64,000 bases of DNA from Bradyrhizobium diazoefficiens (GCF_016616235.1 NZ_CP067100.1:2043001-2107000), one strand, 5' to 3'. Numbered from the stretch's first letter, positions 1-10,115 are shown. Program-made: numbers and translations. The notes: generated from the letters alone by a model not told the origin.

Positions 1-384
1 ATCGACAGGCTGACCGCCTTGGTGGCCGAGGAGAATGCCGAGCTCGCCAAGGGCCTGCCGGCCTCGCGCCTGAAGCAGGTCGACGAGAAGAACCGGCTGG
101 CAGAGATGTTCGAGCGGATCGTCGCCGAATGCGCGGCCGGCACGACCAGCCTGCACGTGCGCGACCGGATTCTGCGCGAGCAGCTGATGGAGCGGATCCT
201 GAAGCTGCGCGCGGCGATGGACGAGAATTTGGTGCGACTGCGTGCGGCGATCGAAGCCAGCAATCGCCGGATCGAGGCCGTCATGCAGGCGATCCGCGAG
301 CAGATCGCGGCGGTGTCGCCCTACGGCGCCTCGGGCCGGCTCGCCGCCCGCGCCGTCTCCAGCGGCACCAGCCGCAGCGCCTGA
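1..384 (+). CDS. FlgN-like flagellar export chaperone, C-terminal part
   Basis: The frame is open from the first base of the window, so the start lies upstream and at least 127 residues are visible. The product is small, charged and almost certainly helical, with heptad-like Leu/Ile spacing around ILREQLMERILKLR. It ends 19 bases before flgK, with which it is probably cotranscribed. FlgN-type chaperones bind the C-termini of FlgK and FlgL before export; a helical protein of this size just ahead of flgK and flgL fits that role. FlgN sequences are poorly conserved, so the call rests mainly on position and composition. Confidence 0.6.
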   Translation: MDRLTALVAEENAELAKGLPASRLKQVDEKNRLAEMFERIVAECAAGTTSLHVRDRILREQLMERILKLRAAMDENLVRLRAAIEASNRRIEAVMQAIREQIAAVSPYGASGRLAARAVSSGTSRSA

Positions 385-403
385 CAATTCGAGGAAAGCC
401 GCC

Positions 404-2179
404 GTGTCACTCGATATCGCACGATCGATCGCCTTCAGCGGGTTGTCGGCGACATCCGTGCAGATCAGCGTGACGTCGTCGAACATCTCGAACGCCGACA
501 CGACAGGCTATACGACGAAGACGGCGAACCAGTCGAGCAGCGTCACCAATGGCGTCGGCACCGGCGTCACGGTGACGGGCATCACATCGACGGTCGACAA
601 GCTGCTGCTGAAGTCGCTGATCTCCGCGACCTCGGATCTCGGCACGGCCGATACTGCCAACACCTATCTGACCTCGCTGGAGAAGCTCTATGGCTCGACC
701 AGCAGCACGGACGATTCGTCGACCGGGACCTCGCTCGCCAACAGCATCGCTTCACTGGAATCGGCGCTGTCGTCGCTGGCGAGCACGCCCAGCAGCGCCT
801 CGCTGCAATCCAACGTCATCAGCGCGCTCGACGACGTCGCGAGCCAGCTGCGCGAAACCTCGAGCGGCATCCAGAAGCTCCGCTCCGACGCCGACCAAGA
901 CATCGCCTCCTCGATCGACGACGTCAACACGGATCTGCAGCAGATCGCGGACCTGAACGCCCAGATCAAGCAGACCGCGGCGGCCGGCCAGTCGACCGCG
1001 GACCTCGAGGACCAGCGCAACACCGCGTTTCAGGACCTCGCCTCGAAGATGAACATCAGCTATTTCACCGCGTCGAACGGCGATCTCCAGATCTACACCA
1101 CGTCGGGCCAGGCGCTGGTGGACTCGTCGGCGCACACGATCAGCTATACGGCCGCGGCCAAGGTGACGGCGGCGACGACCTATACCGCGGGCTCCTCGTC
1201 GAGCGGTTTCAGCGCGATCACGGTGAACGGGGTCGACATCACCTCCCAGATATCGGGCGGCGATATCGGCTCGCTGATCACGCTGCGCGACAAGACCCTG
1301 CCTGCGGCGCAGTCACAGCTCGACCAGCTTACGCAGCAGCTGGCATCAGTAATGAACAGCGTCTCGAACAGCGCATCCTCGGTGCCGGCGCCGACCAGCC
1401 TCACCGGCACGACCAGTGTCACCGGCGGCACGGCGCTCTCCGCCACCGGTACGGTGCGCATCGCCGTCACCGACGAAAGCGGCAATTTGGTTTCCTACGG
1501 CGATCTCGACCTCTCGTCCTACGCCACGGTCGGAGATCTCGTCACCGCCATCAACGGCATCTCTGGCCTGTCGGCCTCGGTCGATTCCGACGGCCATCTC
1601 TCGATCTCAGCGACCGGCTCCGGCAACGGCGTCGCCATCAACGAGATGACGAGCTCGGTCGGGAGCTCGGATGAAGGTTTCTCGGAATATTTCGGCCTCA
1701 ACGACCTCGTGACCGGAACGAGCGCGGCGGATATCGCGGTCAATAGCAAGATCCTGTCCGGCACCAGCGAGCTGCAGCTCGCGACGCTGGATTCCTCGTC
1801 GAGCCTGACCGCCGGCAGCACCGTGCTGTCGTCGGGTTCCGCTACCGTGGTCAACGCGTTCTACGACGCGCTGACGGACTCCCGGACATTCGCCTCCACC
1901 GGCGGCCTCGCGGCCACCACCGGCTCTCTCGCCGACTATGCCGCGGCCATCGTATCCGATGTCGCGAGCAAGGCATCGCAGGCCGCGACGACCTACACCG
2001 CCAAGGAGACCGCGCAGTCGACCTATGCGAGCTCGCTGTCGTCGCAGTCGGGCGTCAACCTCGACGAGGAATCCGCCAAGCTCAGCACGCTCCAGAACAA
2101 ATATTCCGCTGCGTCCGCGCTGATCCAGGCCATCAACGCGATGTATTCGGCGCTGCTCACCGCCGTACAGTCGACCTGA
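404..2179 (+). CDS. flgK: flagellar hook-associated protein 1 (FlgK)
   Basis: FlgK (HAP1) joins the hook to the filament and is exported by the flagellar type III system. The chosen GTG start gives 591 residues beginning VSLDIARSIAFSG, preceded by GAGGAAA at a good distance. The N-terminus carries the flagellar rod-type signature SSNISNADTTGY, and the C-terminus has the FlgK-type SGVNLDEESAKL followed by the amphipathic export/polymerisation helix. The middle is rich in Ser, Thr and Ala and poor in Cys, typical of surface axial proteins. The frame stays open upstream to about 242, but that part overlaps the preceding gene and lacks flagellin-like features. Confidence 0.93.
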   Translation: MSLDIARSIAFSGLSATSVQISVTSSNISNADTTGYTTKTANQSSSVTNGVGTGVTVTGITSTVDKLLLKSLISATSDLGTADTANTYLTSLEKLYGSTSSTDDSSTGTSLANSIASLESALSSLASTPSSASLQSNVISALDDVASQLRETSSGIQKLRSDADQDIASSIDDVNTDLQQIADLNAQIKQTAAAGQSTADLEDQRNTAFQDLASKMNISYFTASNGDLQIYTTSGQALVDSSAHTISYTAAAKVTAATTYTAGSSSSGFSAITVNGVDITSQISGGDIGSLITLRDKTLPAAQSQLDQLTQQLASVMNSVSNSASSVPAPTSLTGTTSVTGGTALSATGTVRIAVTDESGNLVSYGDLDLSSYATVGDLVTAINGISGLSASVDSDGHLSISATGSGNGVAINEMTSSVGSSDEGFSEYFGLNDLVTGTSAADIAVNSKILSGTSELQLATLDSSSSLTAGSTVLSSGSATVVNAFYDALTDSRTFASTGGLAATTGSLADYAAAIVSDVASKASQAATTYTAKETAQSTYASSLSSQSGVNLDEESAKLSTLQNKYSAASALIQAINAMYSALLTAVQST

Positions 2180-2191
2180 GCAGGAGATGCC

Positions 2192-3103
2192 ATGGTAGCG
2201 ATGCGGGTTGCGACTTTCGCGCAGTCGAACAAAATGGTCGCCGATGCGATGCGCGTCGAGACGGTCATGGCCAACAAGCAGATCCAGGAATCGTCGGGCA
2301 TCGTCTCGACCGATTTCGGCGGCTATGGCGCGGACGCCCAGCATGTCGTCAATCTCCAGGTCTCGGTGACGCGCGCGCAGTCCTACATCGATGCCGCGAC
2401 GCTCGCCGACAGCAAGGTCCAGGTGATGTATTCGGCGGTCGGCTCGATGACCGACATCCTGACGCAGCTCCGGTCCCAGCTCAGCGCCGCCTCGACCGGC
2501 AGCTCGACCGAGGCGAACTCGGTGATCTCGTCCGCCCAACAGATGCTGAAGGAGATGGGCTCGTTGATGAACACGCAATATGACGGCCAGTATGTGTTCG
2601 GCGGCGGCAAGACCGATACCGCGCCGGTCGATCTCACCAGCTTTTCGTCCGGCACCGGCTCCCTGACCACGGCTGATACCAGCTACTACAACGGCGACGA
2701 CGAGATCGCCTCGGTGCGCGTGGCTTCGGATGATACGGTGTCGTACGGCGTCACCGCCGACAATTCGGCGTTCGAGGAGGTGATGCGGGTGCTCAAATTC
2801 GTGGCCAACAGCACCTCGCTGTCGTCTTCGGACATTTCCAGCGCGCTCGATCTCGCCAGCACGGCGCTGGACGACACCGCGGCGGTGCAGGCCAAGCTGT
2901 CGAACAACGCGGCCTCGATCGAGACGGCGAGCTCGCGTCAGGCCGACTACAAGAGCTATGCCGAGAGCCTGTCGAACGACCTCACCGGCGTCGACGTCGC
3001 CGCGATCACGGCGCAGCTTTCGACCTATCAGGCCCAGCTCTCCGCATCCTATTCGGCGCTTGCCAAGACATTGAGCCTCAATCTCGCAAGCTACCTGAAA
3101 TAG
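2192..3103 (+). CDS. flgL: flagellar hook-associated protein 3 (FlgL), flagellin family
   Basis: 303 residues, twelve bases after flgK, with ribosome binding site GGAG five bases before the ATG (a second ATG is codon 4). HAP3 is the second junction protein between hook and filament. The N-terminal helix and the C-terminal helix (TAQLSTYQAQLSASY, ending in ALAKTLSLNLASYLK) match the flagellin/FlgL D0 domains. The central motif NTQYDGQYVFGGGKTDTAPV is the usual FlgL landmark. No flagellin gene follows; the next gene is on the other strand. Confidence 0.92.
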   Translation: MVAMRVATFAQSNKMVADAMRVETVMANKQIQESSGIVSTDFGGYGADAQHVVNLQVSVTRAQSYIDAATLADSKVQVMYSAVGSMTDILTQLRSQLSAASTGSSTEANSVISSAQQMLKEMGSLMNTQYDGQYVFGGGKTDTAPVDLTSFSSGTGSLTTADTSYYNGDDEIASVRVASDDTVSYGVTADNSAFEEVMRVLKFVANSTSLSSSDISSALDLASTALDDTAAVQAKLSNNAASIETASSRQADYKSYAESLSNDLTGVDVAAITAQLSTYQAQLSASYSALAKTLSLNLASYLK

Positions 3104-3119
3104 GCTCAACACACCCGGT

Positions 3120-3220
3120 GTCATTCCCCGCGAAAGCGGGGAATCCAGTACGCCGCAGCCTCTCGGCCCTATCTCGCTGTCTCTGGAATAGTGGATGCCC
3201 CGCTTTCGCGGGGCATGACA
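3120..3220. repeat. palindromic intergenic repeat (CCCCGC/GCGGGG type)
   Basis: Two inverted arms flank about 40 bases. The left arm (3120-3150) contains CCCCGCGAAAGCGGGGAA and the right arm (3192-3220) contains GCCCCGCTTTCGCGGGGC. Each arm is a hairpin and the two arms pair with each other. It lies between convergent genes (flgL and the acyl-CoA ligase) and could act as a bidirectional terminator. Such elements are abundant in Bradyrhizobium genomes. Confidence 0.85.
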
Positions 3221-3250
3221 GCGCGTTGTGTGGATGCGTGCAGCCGGACG

Positions 3251-4822
3251 CTATTCGGCCGCGATCCGTTCGAGCGCCATGGCGCGAAGCCGTGCGCGCT
3301 GGATCTTGACGCCGTTGGCGCTGTCGGTGACCGGGAAGGCGGCGACCAGATAAATCCGCGCCGGCACCTTGTAGCCGGCGAGCCGCTCGCGCAGCCGCGC
3401 GGTCAACGCCTCCTGCTGCGGCGGCTCCTTGTCAGGGATGACGAAGGCGACGCAGCGCGCCTGCCCGTTCAGGTCGACCGCGACGACCTGGGCATCGGCG
3501 ACGCCGTCGCAAGCTTTGAGCTCGTCCTCGATCTCGCCGGGCGCAACCAGAAAGCCGCCGAGCCGCATGGCGTCGCCCGCGCGGGTCTCGTAGACGAAGG
3601 CGCCGTCGCCGCGCAGCCGGCCGATGTCGCCGGTGCGGAAGAAGCCGTCCGCCGTAATCGCATCGCGCGTGGCTTGCGGATTGTTGAAATAGCCGAGGAA
3701 GCGCGACGGCGCGCTGATCTCGATTTCGCCGGAGATGCCGTGGGCGGCAAGCTCGCCGGTCTCGGTGTCGCGCACGCGCACCTTGGCGTCGGGCGACATC
3801 GGCCAGCCGCCGCCTTCGATCCGGTCGGCGAAGGTGTCGCTGGTGCGGCCGATCGAGAACAGCGCCTGCACTTCGCTTGAACCATAGAGCCCGAACAATG
3901 GCATGCCGCGCGCCTCGGCCGCGACGGCCAGCTCGCGCCAGCCGGGCTGGAATGCGGCGAAGCCGCAGACTTCGAGCTGCGGAAACGGCCGCGGTGCATC
4001 GGTGAGCGCGAGGATGCGGCGGAACATCTCGTCGGAGCCGAACGCATGCGTGATCCGGTGCTCGCTGAGGATTTCTAGCGCCGGGGCCGCCTCAAAGGCA
4101 TCGAGCACATGGATGGGGGCGCCCGCGGCGACGAAGCCGAGCAGGCTCGTCATGCCGAAGGTGCCGCAGAACGGCAGCATGGCCAGCAGCGAATGACGCT
4201 GTGGATCGAGCTTGAGCGCCCTGGCGACGGAGACGGCGTGGCTCGCCAGCGTCCGCTGCGAATGCGCAACGAGCTTTGGCCCCTTGGTCGTGCCCGATGT
4301 CGTGTAGAGCAGCACCGGCAGGTCGACGTTGCCCTGCGGTGATGGCGCCGGCGGATAGGGCTTGTCGAAGGCATCGAAGCGCACAGAGGCCCATTGGGCG
4401 GGGATCGCATCCGCGCCGACGACCGCGAGCTTTTCCAGCGCGGGCACCTCGGCCTTGTCGACATCGGCGAGGATGGCGGCGAAATCGATCGAGCGGAACG
4501 CGGCCTCGACCACCATCAGCTTCGCGCCGGAGACCTTGAGCAGATGCGCGACTTCTGCGCTGCGGTAGCGCGTGTTGACGGCGGCGACGATTGCGCCGAG
4601 GCGGGCGGCAGCGAACAGCAGCGCGATCCACTCGACCCGGTTGACCAGCCAGACCGCAACGACATCGCCCTTGCCGATGCCTTGCGCGGCAAGCCAGGCG
4701 GCGGCTTGCTCGGCCCTTGCGGAGAATTCCGCGCGCGAGACCGGTGTACCGTCGAACACGAAGGCAGGGTCGGCACCCTCGGGGCGGATCAGCGATTGCA
4801 GCGAAAAATCGTTGGCGCTCAT
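3251..4822 (-). CDS. AMP-binding acyl-CoA synthetase family protein
   Basis: A 523-residue ANL-superfamily enzyme that should activate a carboxylic acid as acyl-AMP and transfer it to CoA. Visible motifs in order: the P-loop-like YTTSGTTKGPKLVAHS, LYGSSEVQ, the hinge region GFFRTGDIGR, the core GDAMRLGGFLVAPGEIED, and a C-terminal catalytic Lys in NGVKIQRARLR. The ATG at 4822 is preferred over a TTG nine codons upstream. The substrate cannot be told from sequence. It lies 33 bases after upp on the same strand, so the two may be cotranscribed although no functional link is obvious. Confidence 0.85.
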   Translation of the reverse strand: MSANDFSLQSLIRPEGADPAFVFDGTPVSRAEFSARAEQAAAWLAAQGIGKGDVVAVWLVNRVEWIALLFAAARLGAIVAAVNTRYRSAEVAHLLKVSGAKLMVVEAAFRSIDFAAILADVDKAEVPALEKLAVVGADAIPAQWASVRFDAFDKPYPPAPSPQGNVDLPVLLYTTSGTTKGPKLVAHSQRTLASHAVSVARALKLDPQRHSLLAMLPFCGTFGMTSLLGFVAAGAPIHVLDAFEAAPALEILSEHRITHAFGSDEMFRRILALTDAPRPFPQLEVCGFAAFQPGWRELAVAAEARGMPLFGLYGSSEVQALFSIGRTSDTFADRIEGGGWPMSPDAKVRVRDTETGELAAHGISGEIEISAPSRFLGYFNNPQATRDAITADGFFRTGDIGRLRGDGAFVYETRAGDAMRLGGFLVAPGEIEDELKACDGVADAQVVAVDLNGQARCVAFVIPDKEPPQQEALTARLRERLAGYKVPARIYLVAAFPVTDSANGVKIQRARLRAMALERIAAE

Positions 4823-4855
4823 GGCAATCGGAGTAGCCCGATCGTGCAAACCTGT

Positions 4856-5491
4856 CTACTTGGTGCCGAACATGCGGTCGCCGGCATCGCCGAGGCCCGG
4901 CACGATGTAGCCGTGGTCATTGAGCCGCTCGTCGATCGCGGCGGTCCAGACCGGCACGTCGGGATGTTCGCTCTGGAATTGCGCGATGCCTTCGGGTGCG
5001 GCGAGAAGGCACACGAAGCGGATATCGCGGGCGCCGCGTGCCTTGAGCAGGGAGGCGCCGGCGCAGGCCGAGTTGCCGGTCGCCAGCATCGGGTCCATCA
5101 GGATCACGGTGCGGTCGGACAGGTCCTGCGGCGCCTTGAAGTAATATTCCACGGCCTGCAATGTCTCGGGGTCACGGTAGAGCCCGATATGGGCAATGCG
5201 GGCCGATGGCATCAGCGCCAGCATGCCGTCGAGGAAGCCGACCCCGGCGCGCAGGATCGGCGCCAGCGTGAGCTTTTTGCCGGCGATCTTCGGCGCCTGC
5301 ATCGCCGCGATCGGCGTTTCGATCGCGACCAGCTCGAGCGGCAGGTCGCGCGTCACCTCGTAGCCGAGCAGCATCCCGATCTCGTTCAGGATCTCGCGAA
5401 AGCTCTTGGTCGAGCGGTCCTTCTCCCGCATCAGCGAGAGCTTGTGCTGGACCAGAGGGTGGACGACGACGTTGACGTTGCTGTTGCTCAT
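4856..5491 (-). CDS. upp: uracil phosphoribosyltransferase
   Basis: Converts uracil and PRPP to UMP in pyrimidine salvage; cytosolic. 211 residues, the usual length. The start [19 protein letters not shown], the loop [16 protein letters not shown], the PRPP-binding loop [13 protein letters not shown] and the C-terminal uracil-binding stretch [16 protein letters not shown] all match Upp. It is the first gene of a short minus-strand unit, followed by the acyl-CoA synthetase. Confidence 0.96.
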   Translation of the reverse strand: MSNSNVNVVVHPLVQHKLSLMREKDRSTKSFREILNEIGMLLGYEVTRDLPLELVAIETPIAAMQAPKIAGKKLTLAPILRAGVGFLDGMLALMPSARIAHIGLYRDPETLQAVEYYFKAPQDLSDRTVILMDPMLATGNSACAGASLLKARGARDIRFVCLLAAPEGIAQFQSEHPDVPVWTAAIDERLNDHGYIVPGLGDAGDRMFGTK

Positions 5492-5872
5492 GCAACCGCT
5501 CTACACGGTTCCCTAGAATTGCGCCAGATCGGCCGGGTTTTTTCGCTGGATACGTCGCGTCAAGGCGGCATCGCGACCGCCCGACGGGCACGGGTTGCTC
5601 GCCTCTTAGGCAGCCAGGGTCAGTTCGCGGTCGATTGCTGTGCGGAAGTGCGTCGCCCTGTGCCATTCGGCGCCGCCGCCTCGCCCTTTATGAGATTCCT
5701 ATATCTTCGCCGTAACCCTCATCTCGAAAACCTATGCCTGGGGTGGCACTTCAGCCCGGTCAAAAGTACCGGCTGGCGTCCGCGGAGATGCACCTGCTTT
5801 TCCTTCGCGAACTCCGCCGGAATCCGGAGAAACAGTTGCGCCAGACATGCGAGCGCAACGAGGAGCAATCCC
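5492..5872. other. divergent intergenic region between upp and kdp
   Basis: 381 bases with no gene I can support. It must hold the promoters of upp (minus) and of the kdp operon (plus). The only landmark is the strong ribosome binding site GAGGAG at 5860-5865 serving the first kdp peptide. I could not identify a KdpE operator, a riboswitch or a clear -35/-10 pair by eye. Confidence 0.5.
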
Positions 5873-5956
5873 ATGATGGACATTCTGATGCTGGCGCTCG
5901 GCTTCGCCTTCTTCGCGCTCGCGATCGGCTACACCTATGCCTGCGAACGGCTGTGA
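5873..5956 (+). CDS. small membrane peptide at head of kdp operon
   Basis: 27 residues starting ATG ATG GAC, preceded by GAGGAG seven bases upstream. The peptide is one hydrophobic helix (DILMLALGFAFFALAIGYT) ending in YACERL. Nearly all third codon positions are G or C, as in the neighbouring genes. Similar tiny peptides ending in ACDRL/ACERL are, from memory, commonly encoded just before kdpF in proteobacteria and are often mislabelled as potassium transporter ATPase; their function is unknown. It ends 11 bases before kdpF, so it should be cotranslated with the Kdp subunits. Confidence 0.75.
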   Translation: MMDILMLALGFAFFALAIGYTYACERL

Positions 5957-5967
5957 GGGAGCGGGCC

Positions 5968-6057
5968 ATGATCTTCGATTATGCACTCGCCGGTGCCGTC
6001 TCGTTCGGCCTTCTGATCTATCTCACCTATGCGCTGCTGCGGCCCGAGCGGTTCTGA
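5968..6057 (+). CDS. kdpF: K+-transporting ATPase subunit KdpF
   Basis: 29-residue single-pass membrane peptide (IFDYALAGAVSFGLLIYLTYALLRPERF). KdpF stabilises the KdpABC complex in the inner membrane. The pattern of one hydrophobic helix followed by YALLRPERF is the hallmark of the family. The ATG is preceded by GAGGGA at 5955-5960. The gene is easily missed by automatic callers because of its size. Confidence 0.9.
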   Translation: MIFDYALAGAVSFGLLIYLTYALLRPERF

Positions 6058-6060
6058 GCC

Positions 6061-6165
6061 GTGCTGCTGCCTGTCGAATTGCTGCTGGCGGACGCCGCGC
6101 TCGTCGCCGGCTTGCTTGTGGTGCTCCTGCCGCGGTTGCGCCGGACACCAAGCCTGAAGGGTTGA
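6061..6165 (+). CDS. possible third tiny hydrophobic peptide before kdpA
   Basis: A GTG-started frame of 34 codons begins three bases after the kdpF stop and ends four bases before kdpA. The product has one strongly hydrophobic helix ([19 protein letters not shown]) followed by a basic tail ([11 protein letters not shown]), giving a positive-inside single-pass topology. About 28 of 34 third positions are G or C, consistent with real coding sequence in this genome. There is no strong ribosome binding site, so expression would depend on coupling to kdpF. I know no named family for it. Confidence 0.4.
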   Translation: MLLPVELLLADAALVAGLLVVLLPRLRRTPSLKG

Positions 6166-6169
6166 TTCC

Positions 6170-7873
6170 ATGACCATGATCGGTTGGCTCCAGATCATTC
6201 TCTATTGCGTCATCGTCGTCGCGCTCACCAAGCCGCTCGGCTGGTACATGACGCGCGTGTTCGGTGGCGAGCGGACGTTTCTGTCGCCGGTGCTACGCCC
6301 GATCGAGACCGGCATCTACTGGATCTCCGGCGTCGAGGAGAGGCGCGAGCAGCATTGGCTGACCTACACGGTTTCCATGCTGCTGTTCCATGTCGGCGGC
6401 TTCCTCATCATCTATGGCGTGATGCGGCTGCAGGCCGTGTTGCCCTTCAATCCGGCAGGCCAAGGGGCGGTCGCGGAAGACCTCTCCTTCGACACCGCGA
6501 TCTCCTTCATCACCAACACCAACTGGCAGAACTACGGCGGCGAGAGCACGGTCTCCTATCTCGTGCAGATGCTGGGCCTGACGCACCAGAATTTTCTGTC
6601 GGCGGCCACCGGCATTGCACTGGCAGTCGCGCTGATCCGCGGCTTCTCGCGTGCCTCGATGCGCACGATCGGCAATTTCTGGGTCGACGTCACCCGCTGC
6701 ACCCTTTACGTGCTGCTGCCGATCTGCGTGGTCTACTGCCTGTTCCTGGTCTGGCAGGGCATGCCGCAGACGCTCGGTGACTATGTCGAGGCGGCGACGC
6801 TGGAAGGCGCCAAGCAGACCATCGCAGTCGGGCCGGTCGCCTCGCAGGTCGCGATCAAGATGCTCGGCACCAACGGCGGCGGCTTCTTCAACGCCAACGC
6901 CGCGCATCCTTTCGAGAACCCGACCGCGCTGTCGAATTTCGTGCAGATGCTGTCGATCTTCCTGATCGGCGCTGGCCTCACCAACGTGTTCGGCCGCATG
7001 GTCGGTAACCAGCGCCAAGGATTTGCGATCCTCGCCGTGATGGGCGTTCTGTTCGTCGTCGGCGTCGCTGTCACCTATTGGGCTGAAGCCAATGGCACCA
7101 CGACGATGCATGCGCTGGGCCTCGCCGGCGGCAACATGGAGGGCAAGGAAGTCCGCTTCGGCATCGTTGCCTCCTCGCTGTTCGCCGTGATCACTACGGC
7201 GGCTTCCTGCGGCGCCGTCAACGCGATGCATGACAGTTTTACCGCGCTTGGCGGCATGATCCCGCTGATCAACATGCAGCTCGGCGAGATCATCATCGGC
7301 GGTGTCGGCGCCGGCCTCTACGGCATGCTGCTGTTCGTCGTGCTCGCGATCTTCGTTGCAGGCCTGATGGTCGGCCGCACGCCGGAATATGTCGGCAAGA
7401 AGATCGAGGCCCGCGAGGTCAAGATGGCGATGCTCGCGATCCTGGTGCTGCCGCTGATGTATCTCGGCTGGACCGCGGTCGGCGTGGTCCATCCGGCCGC
7501 GGTCGCCTCGATGGCGAACGCCGGCCCGCACGGCTTCACCGAGGTGCTCTATGCCTTCACCTCCGCGACCGGCAACAACGGCTCGGCGTTTGCGGGCCTT
7601 ACCGGCAACACCTTGTTCTACAATCTGACGCTCGCCAGCGCGATGTTCGTCGGCCGCTTCTTCATGATCGTTCCGGCGATGGCGATCGCGGGCTCGCTCG
7701 CGGCCAAGAAATCGATCCCACCGTCGGCCGGCACATTCCCGACCACCGGCGGGCTGTTCGTCGGCCTCGTCGTCGGCGTGATCCTGATCATCGGCGGTCT
7801 CACTTTCTTCCCCGCCCTCGCACTCGGCCCGATCGTCGAACACCTCGCGATGAACGCCGGCCAAGTGTTCTGA
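6170..7873 (+). CDS. kdpA: K+-transporting ATPase, potassium-binding subunit KdpA
   Basis: 567 residues, standard length. KdpA is the channel-like subunit with four pore loops that selects potassium, homologous to KtrB/TrkH. The selectivity-filter repeats are visible as [46 protein letters not shown] and [14 protein letters not shown]. Ten or so transmembrane helices are evident, starting with [24 protein letters not shown] lies eight bases before the ATG. The first subunit of the main complex, followed by kdpB after 34 bases. Confidence 0.97.
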   Translation: MTMIGWLQIILYCVIVVALTKPLGWYMTRVFGGERTFLSPVLRPIETGIYWISGVEERREQHWLTYTVSMLLFHVGGFLIIYGVMRLQAVLPFNPAGQGAVAEDLSFDTAISFITNTNWQNYGGESTVSYLVQMLGLTHQNFLSAATGIALAVALIRGFSRASMRTIGNFWVDVTRCTLYVLLPICVVYCLFLVWQGMPQTLGDYVEAATLEGAKQTIAVGPVASQVAIKMLGTNGGGFFNANAAHPFENPTALSNFVQMLSIFLIGAGLTNVFGRMVGNQRQGFAILAVMGVLFVVGVAVTYWAEANGTTTMHALGLAGGNMEGKEVRFGIVASSLFAVITTAASCGAVNAMHDSFTALGGMIPLINMQLGEIIIGGVGAGLYGMLLFVVLAIFVAGLMVGRTPEYVGKKIEAREVKMAMLAILVLPLMYLGWTAVGVVHPAAVASMANAGPHGFTEVLYAFTSATGNNGSAFAGLTGNTLFYNLTLASAMFVGRFFMIVPAMAIAGSLAAKKSIPPSAGTFPTTGGLFVGLVVGVILIIGGLTFFPALALGPIVEHLAMNAGQVF

Positions 7874-7907
7874 GTAAACGTCTTCTGATTGGTTTGGAGC
7901 GACCTCG

Positions 7908-10022
7908 ATGGAAGCGATGAAACTGCAAAAACGTGCGCCGATGTCGGCGATGCTGGATGCGAAGATCGTGCTGCCCGCGATCCGCGCCTCCTTTACCAAG
8001 CTCGATCCGCGGCTGATGATCAAGAACCCCGTGATGTTCGTGGTCGAGATCGTGGCCGCGCTCACCACCGTGATTTTCCTGCGCGATGTCCTCACGGGAG
8101 GTGCCGGCCTCGGCTTCACCTTCCAGATCATCCTCTGGCTCTGGTTCACGGTGCTGTTCGCCAACTTCGCCGAAGCGCTGGCCGAAGGCCGCGGCAAGGC
8201 GCAGGCGGACTCGCTGCGCAAGACCCGCACCGAAAGCCAGGCCAAGCTTTTGACGGGCGGCGGCCAGGCGTTCAACCTCGTGCCAGGCACCAGCCTGAAG
8301 GTCGGCGACATCGTGCTGGTCGAGGCCGGCGACACCATCCCCTCCGACGGCGAGGTGATCGAGGGTGTGGCTTCTGTCAACGAAGCCGCCATCACCGGCG
8401 AATCCGCGCCCGTGATCCGCGAATCCGGCGGCGACCGTTCCGCCGTGACCGGCGGCACGCAGGTGCTGTCCGATTGGATCCGCGTGCGCATCACGGCCGC
8501 CCAGGGCTCGACCTTCATCGACCGCATGATCAAGCTGGTTGAAGGCGCCGAGCGCGCAAAGACGCCGAACGAGATCGCGCTCAACATCCTCTTGGCCGGC
8601 CTCACCATCATCTTCGTGTTCGCCACCGTTACTATTCCGAGCTATGCGGCCTATGCCGGCGGCTCGATCTCGGTGATCGTGCTGGTCGCCCTGTTCGTGA
8701 CCTTGATCCCGACCACGATCGGCGCGCTGTTATCGGCGATCGGCATCGCCGGCATGGACCGCCTGGTGCGCTTCAACGTGCTCGCGATGTCCGGACGTGC
8801 AGTCGAGGCCGCCGGCGACGTCGACACGCTGCTGCTCGACAAGACCGGCACCATCACCCTCGGCAACCGGCAGGCAACGGCGTTCCGCCCCGTGCGCGGC
8901 GTCACCGAGCAGGAACTGGCGGACGCAGCCCAGCTCGCCTCGCTCGCCGACGAGACTCCGGAAGGCCGTTCCATCGTCGTGCTGGCGAAAGAGAAATACG
9001 GCATCCGCGGCCGCGACATGGCCGAGTTGGGGGCCACCTTCATCCCGTTCACGGCTCAGACCCGCATGAGCGGCGTCGATGCCGGCGGCTCGTCGGTGCG
9101 CAAGGGGGCGGTCGATGCCATGCTGAACTATGTCGGGGGCGGCGCGCCGCTGGCCATTGCCTCCGGCAATACGGCGCGCGCCATCCAGCCCGCTGGGCTG
9201 CCCGAGATCGGCCGCGAGATCCAGACCATTGCCGACGAGATTGCGAAAGCCGGCGGCACGCCGCTGGCGGTCGCCAAGGACGGCAAGCTGCTCGGCGTCA
9301 TCCAGCTCAAGGACATCGTCAAGGGCGGCATCCGCGAGCGCTTTACCGAGCTGCGCCGCATGGGCATCCGCACCGTCATGATCACCGGCGACAACCCGAT
9401 GACCGCCGCGGCGATCGCAGCGGAAGCCGGCGTCGACGACTTCTTGGCGCAGGCAACCCCCGAGGACAAGCTCAAGCTGATCCGCGAGGAGCAGGCCAAG
9501 GGCAAGCTCGTTGCCATGTGCGGCGACGGCACCAACGACGCGCCGGCGCTCGCCCAGGCCGACGTCGGTGTCGCCATGAACACCGGCACCCAGGCCGCGC
9601 GCGAAGCCGGCAACATGGTCGACCTCGATTCCAACCCGACCAAGCTGATCGAGGTGGTCGAGATCGGCAAGCAGCTGCTGATGACGCGCGGTGCGCTGAC
9701 GACCTTCTCGATCGCCAACGACGTCGCGAAATATTTTGCGATCATCCCGGCGATGTTCGTGGCGTTCTATCCGCAGCTCAACGTGCTCAACGTCATGAAC
9801 CTGTCGAGCCCGCAGAGTGCCATCCTGTCGGCGATCATCTTCAATGCGCTGATCATCATCGCGCTGATCCCGCTGGCGCTGAAGGGTGTTGCCTACCGCG
9901 CGGTCGGGGCCGGCGCGTTGCTCCGCCGCAACCTCCTGATCTACGGGCTCGGCGGCATCGTCATTCCCTTCATCGGTATCAAGGCGATCGACCTCGTCGT
10001 CGTTGCCCTGCATCTCGCCTAA
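7908..10022 (+). CDS. kdpB: K+-transporting P-type ATPase, catalytic subunit KdpB
   Basis: 704 residues. KdpB hydrolyses ATP to drive potassium into the cell through KdpA. All P-type ATPase landmarks are present: the actuator motif ITGESAPV, the phosphorylated Asp311 in [13 protein letters not shown] (equivalent to Asp307 in E. coli), the nucleotide-domain motif [11 protein letters not shown] and the hinge [18 protein letters not shown]. Membrane helices flank these in the expected order. A palindromic repeat, not kdpC, follows directly after the stop. Confidence 0.97.
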   Translation: MEAMKLQKRAPMSAMLDAKIVLPAIRASFTKLDPRLMIKNPVMFVVEIVAALTTVIFLRDVLTGGAGLGFTFQIILWLWFTVLFANFAEALAEGRGKAQADSLRKTRTESQAKLLTGGGQAFNLVPGTSLKVGDIVLVEAGDTIPSDGEVIEGVASVNEAAITGESAPVIRESGGDRSAVTGGTQVLSDWIRVRITAAQGSTFIDRMIKLVEGAERAKTPNEIALNILLAGLTIIFVFATVTIPSYAAYAGGSISVIVLVALFVTLIPTTIGALLSAIGIAGMDRLVRFNVLAMSGRAVEAAGDVDTLLLDKTGTITLGNRQATAFRPVRGVTEQELADAAQLASLADETPEGRSIVVLAKEKYGIRGRDMAELGATFIPFTAQTRMSGVDAGGSSVRKGAVDAMLNYVGGGAPLAIASGNTARAIQPAGLPEIGREIQTIADEIAKAGGTPLAVAKDGKLLGVIQLKDIVKGGIRERFTELRRMGIRTVMITGDNPMTAAAIAAEAGVDDFLAQATPEDKLKLIREEQAKGKLVAMCGDGTNDAPALAQADVGVAMNTGTQAAREAGNMVDLDSNPTKLIEVVEIGKQLLMTRGALTTFSIANDVAKYFAIIPAMFVAFYPQLNVLNVMNLSSPQSAILSAIIFNALIIIALIPLALKGVAYRAVGAGALLRRNLLIYGLGGIVIPFIGIKAIDLVVVALHLA

Positions 10023-10026
10023 CGCC

Positions 10027-10115
10027 GGTCATTGCGAGCGAAGCGAGGCAATCCAGGAATGTCTCCGCGATTAGCAGCCTGGATATTGCTTCGTCGCTTC
10101 GCTCCTCGCAATGAC
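10027..10115. repeat. palindromic repeat inside the kdp operon
   Basis: The left arm (10027-10057, GTCATTGCGAGCGAAGCGAGG then CAATCCAGG) is the near-exact reverse complement of the right arm (10078-10115, CCTGG...CGCTTCGCTCCTCGCAATGAC). The element fills almost all of the 113-base gap between kdpB and kdpC. As RNA it would form one long hairpin. Repeats of this kind are scattered through Bradyrhizobium genomes, usually between rather than inside operons. Confidence 0.88.

Noticed and set aside
5492..5872. A potassium- or nucleotide-sensing riboswitch before kdp
   Set aside because: I found no conserved riboswitch core by eye, and a small gene with its own ribosome binding site starts directly at the end of the region.
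4394..5956. A 520-codon plus-strand frame ending in the first kdp peptide
   Set aside because: It runs antisense through the acyl-CoA ligase and upp; only its last 27 codons have a ribosome binding site and a protein-like sequence.
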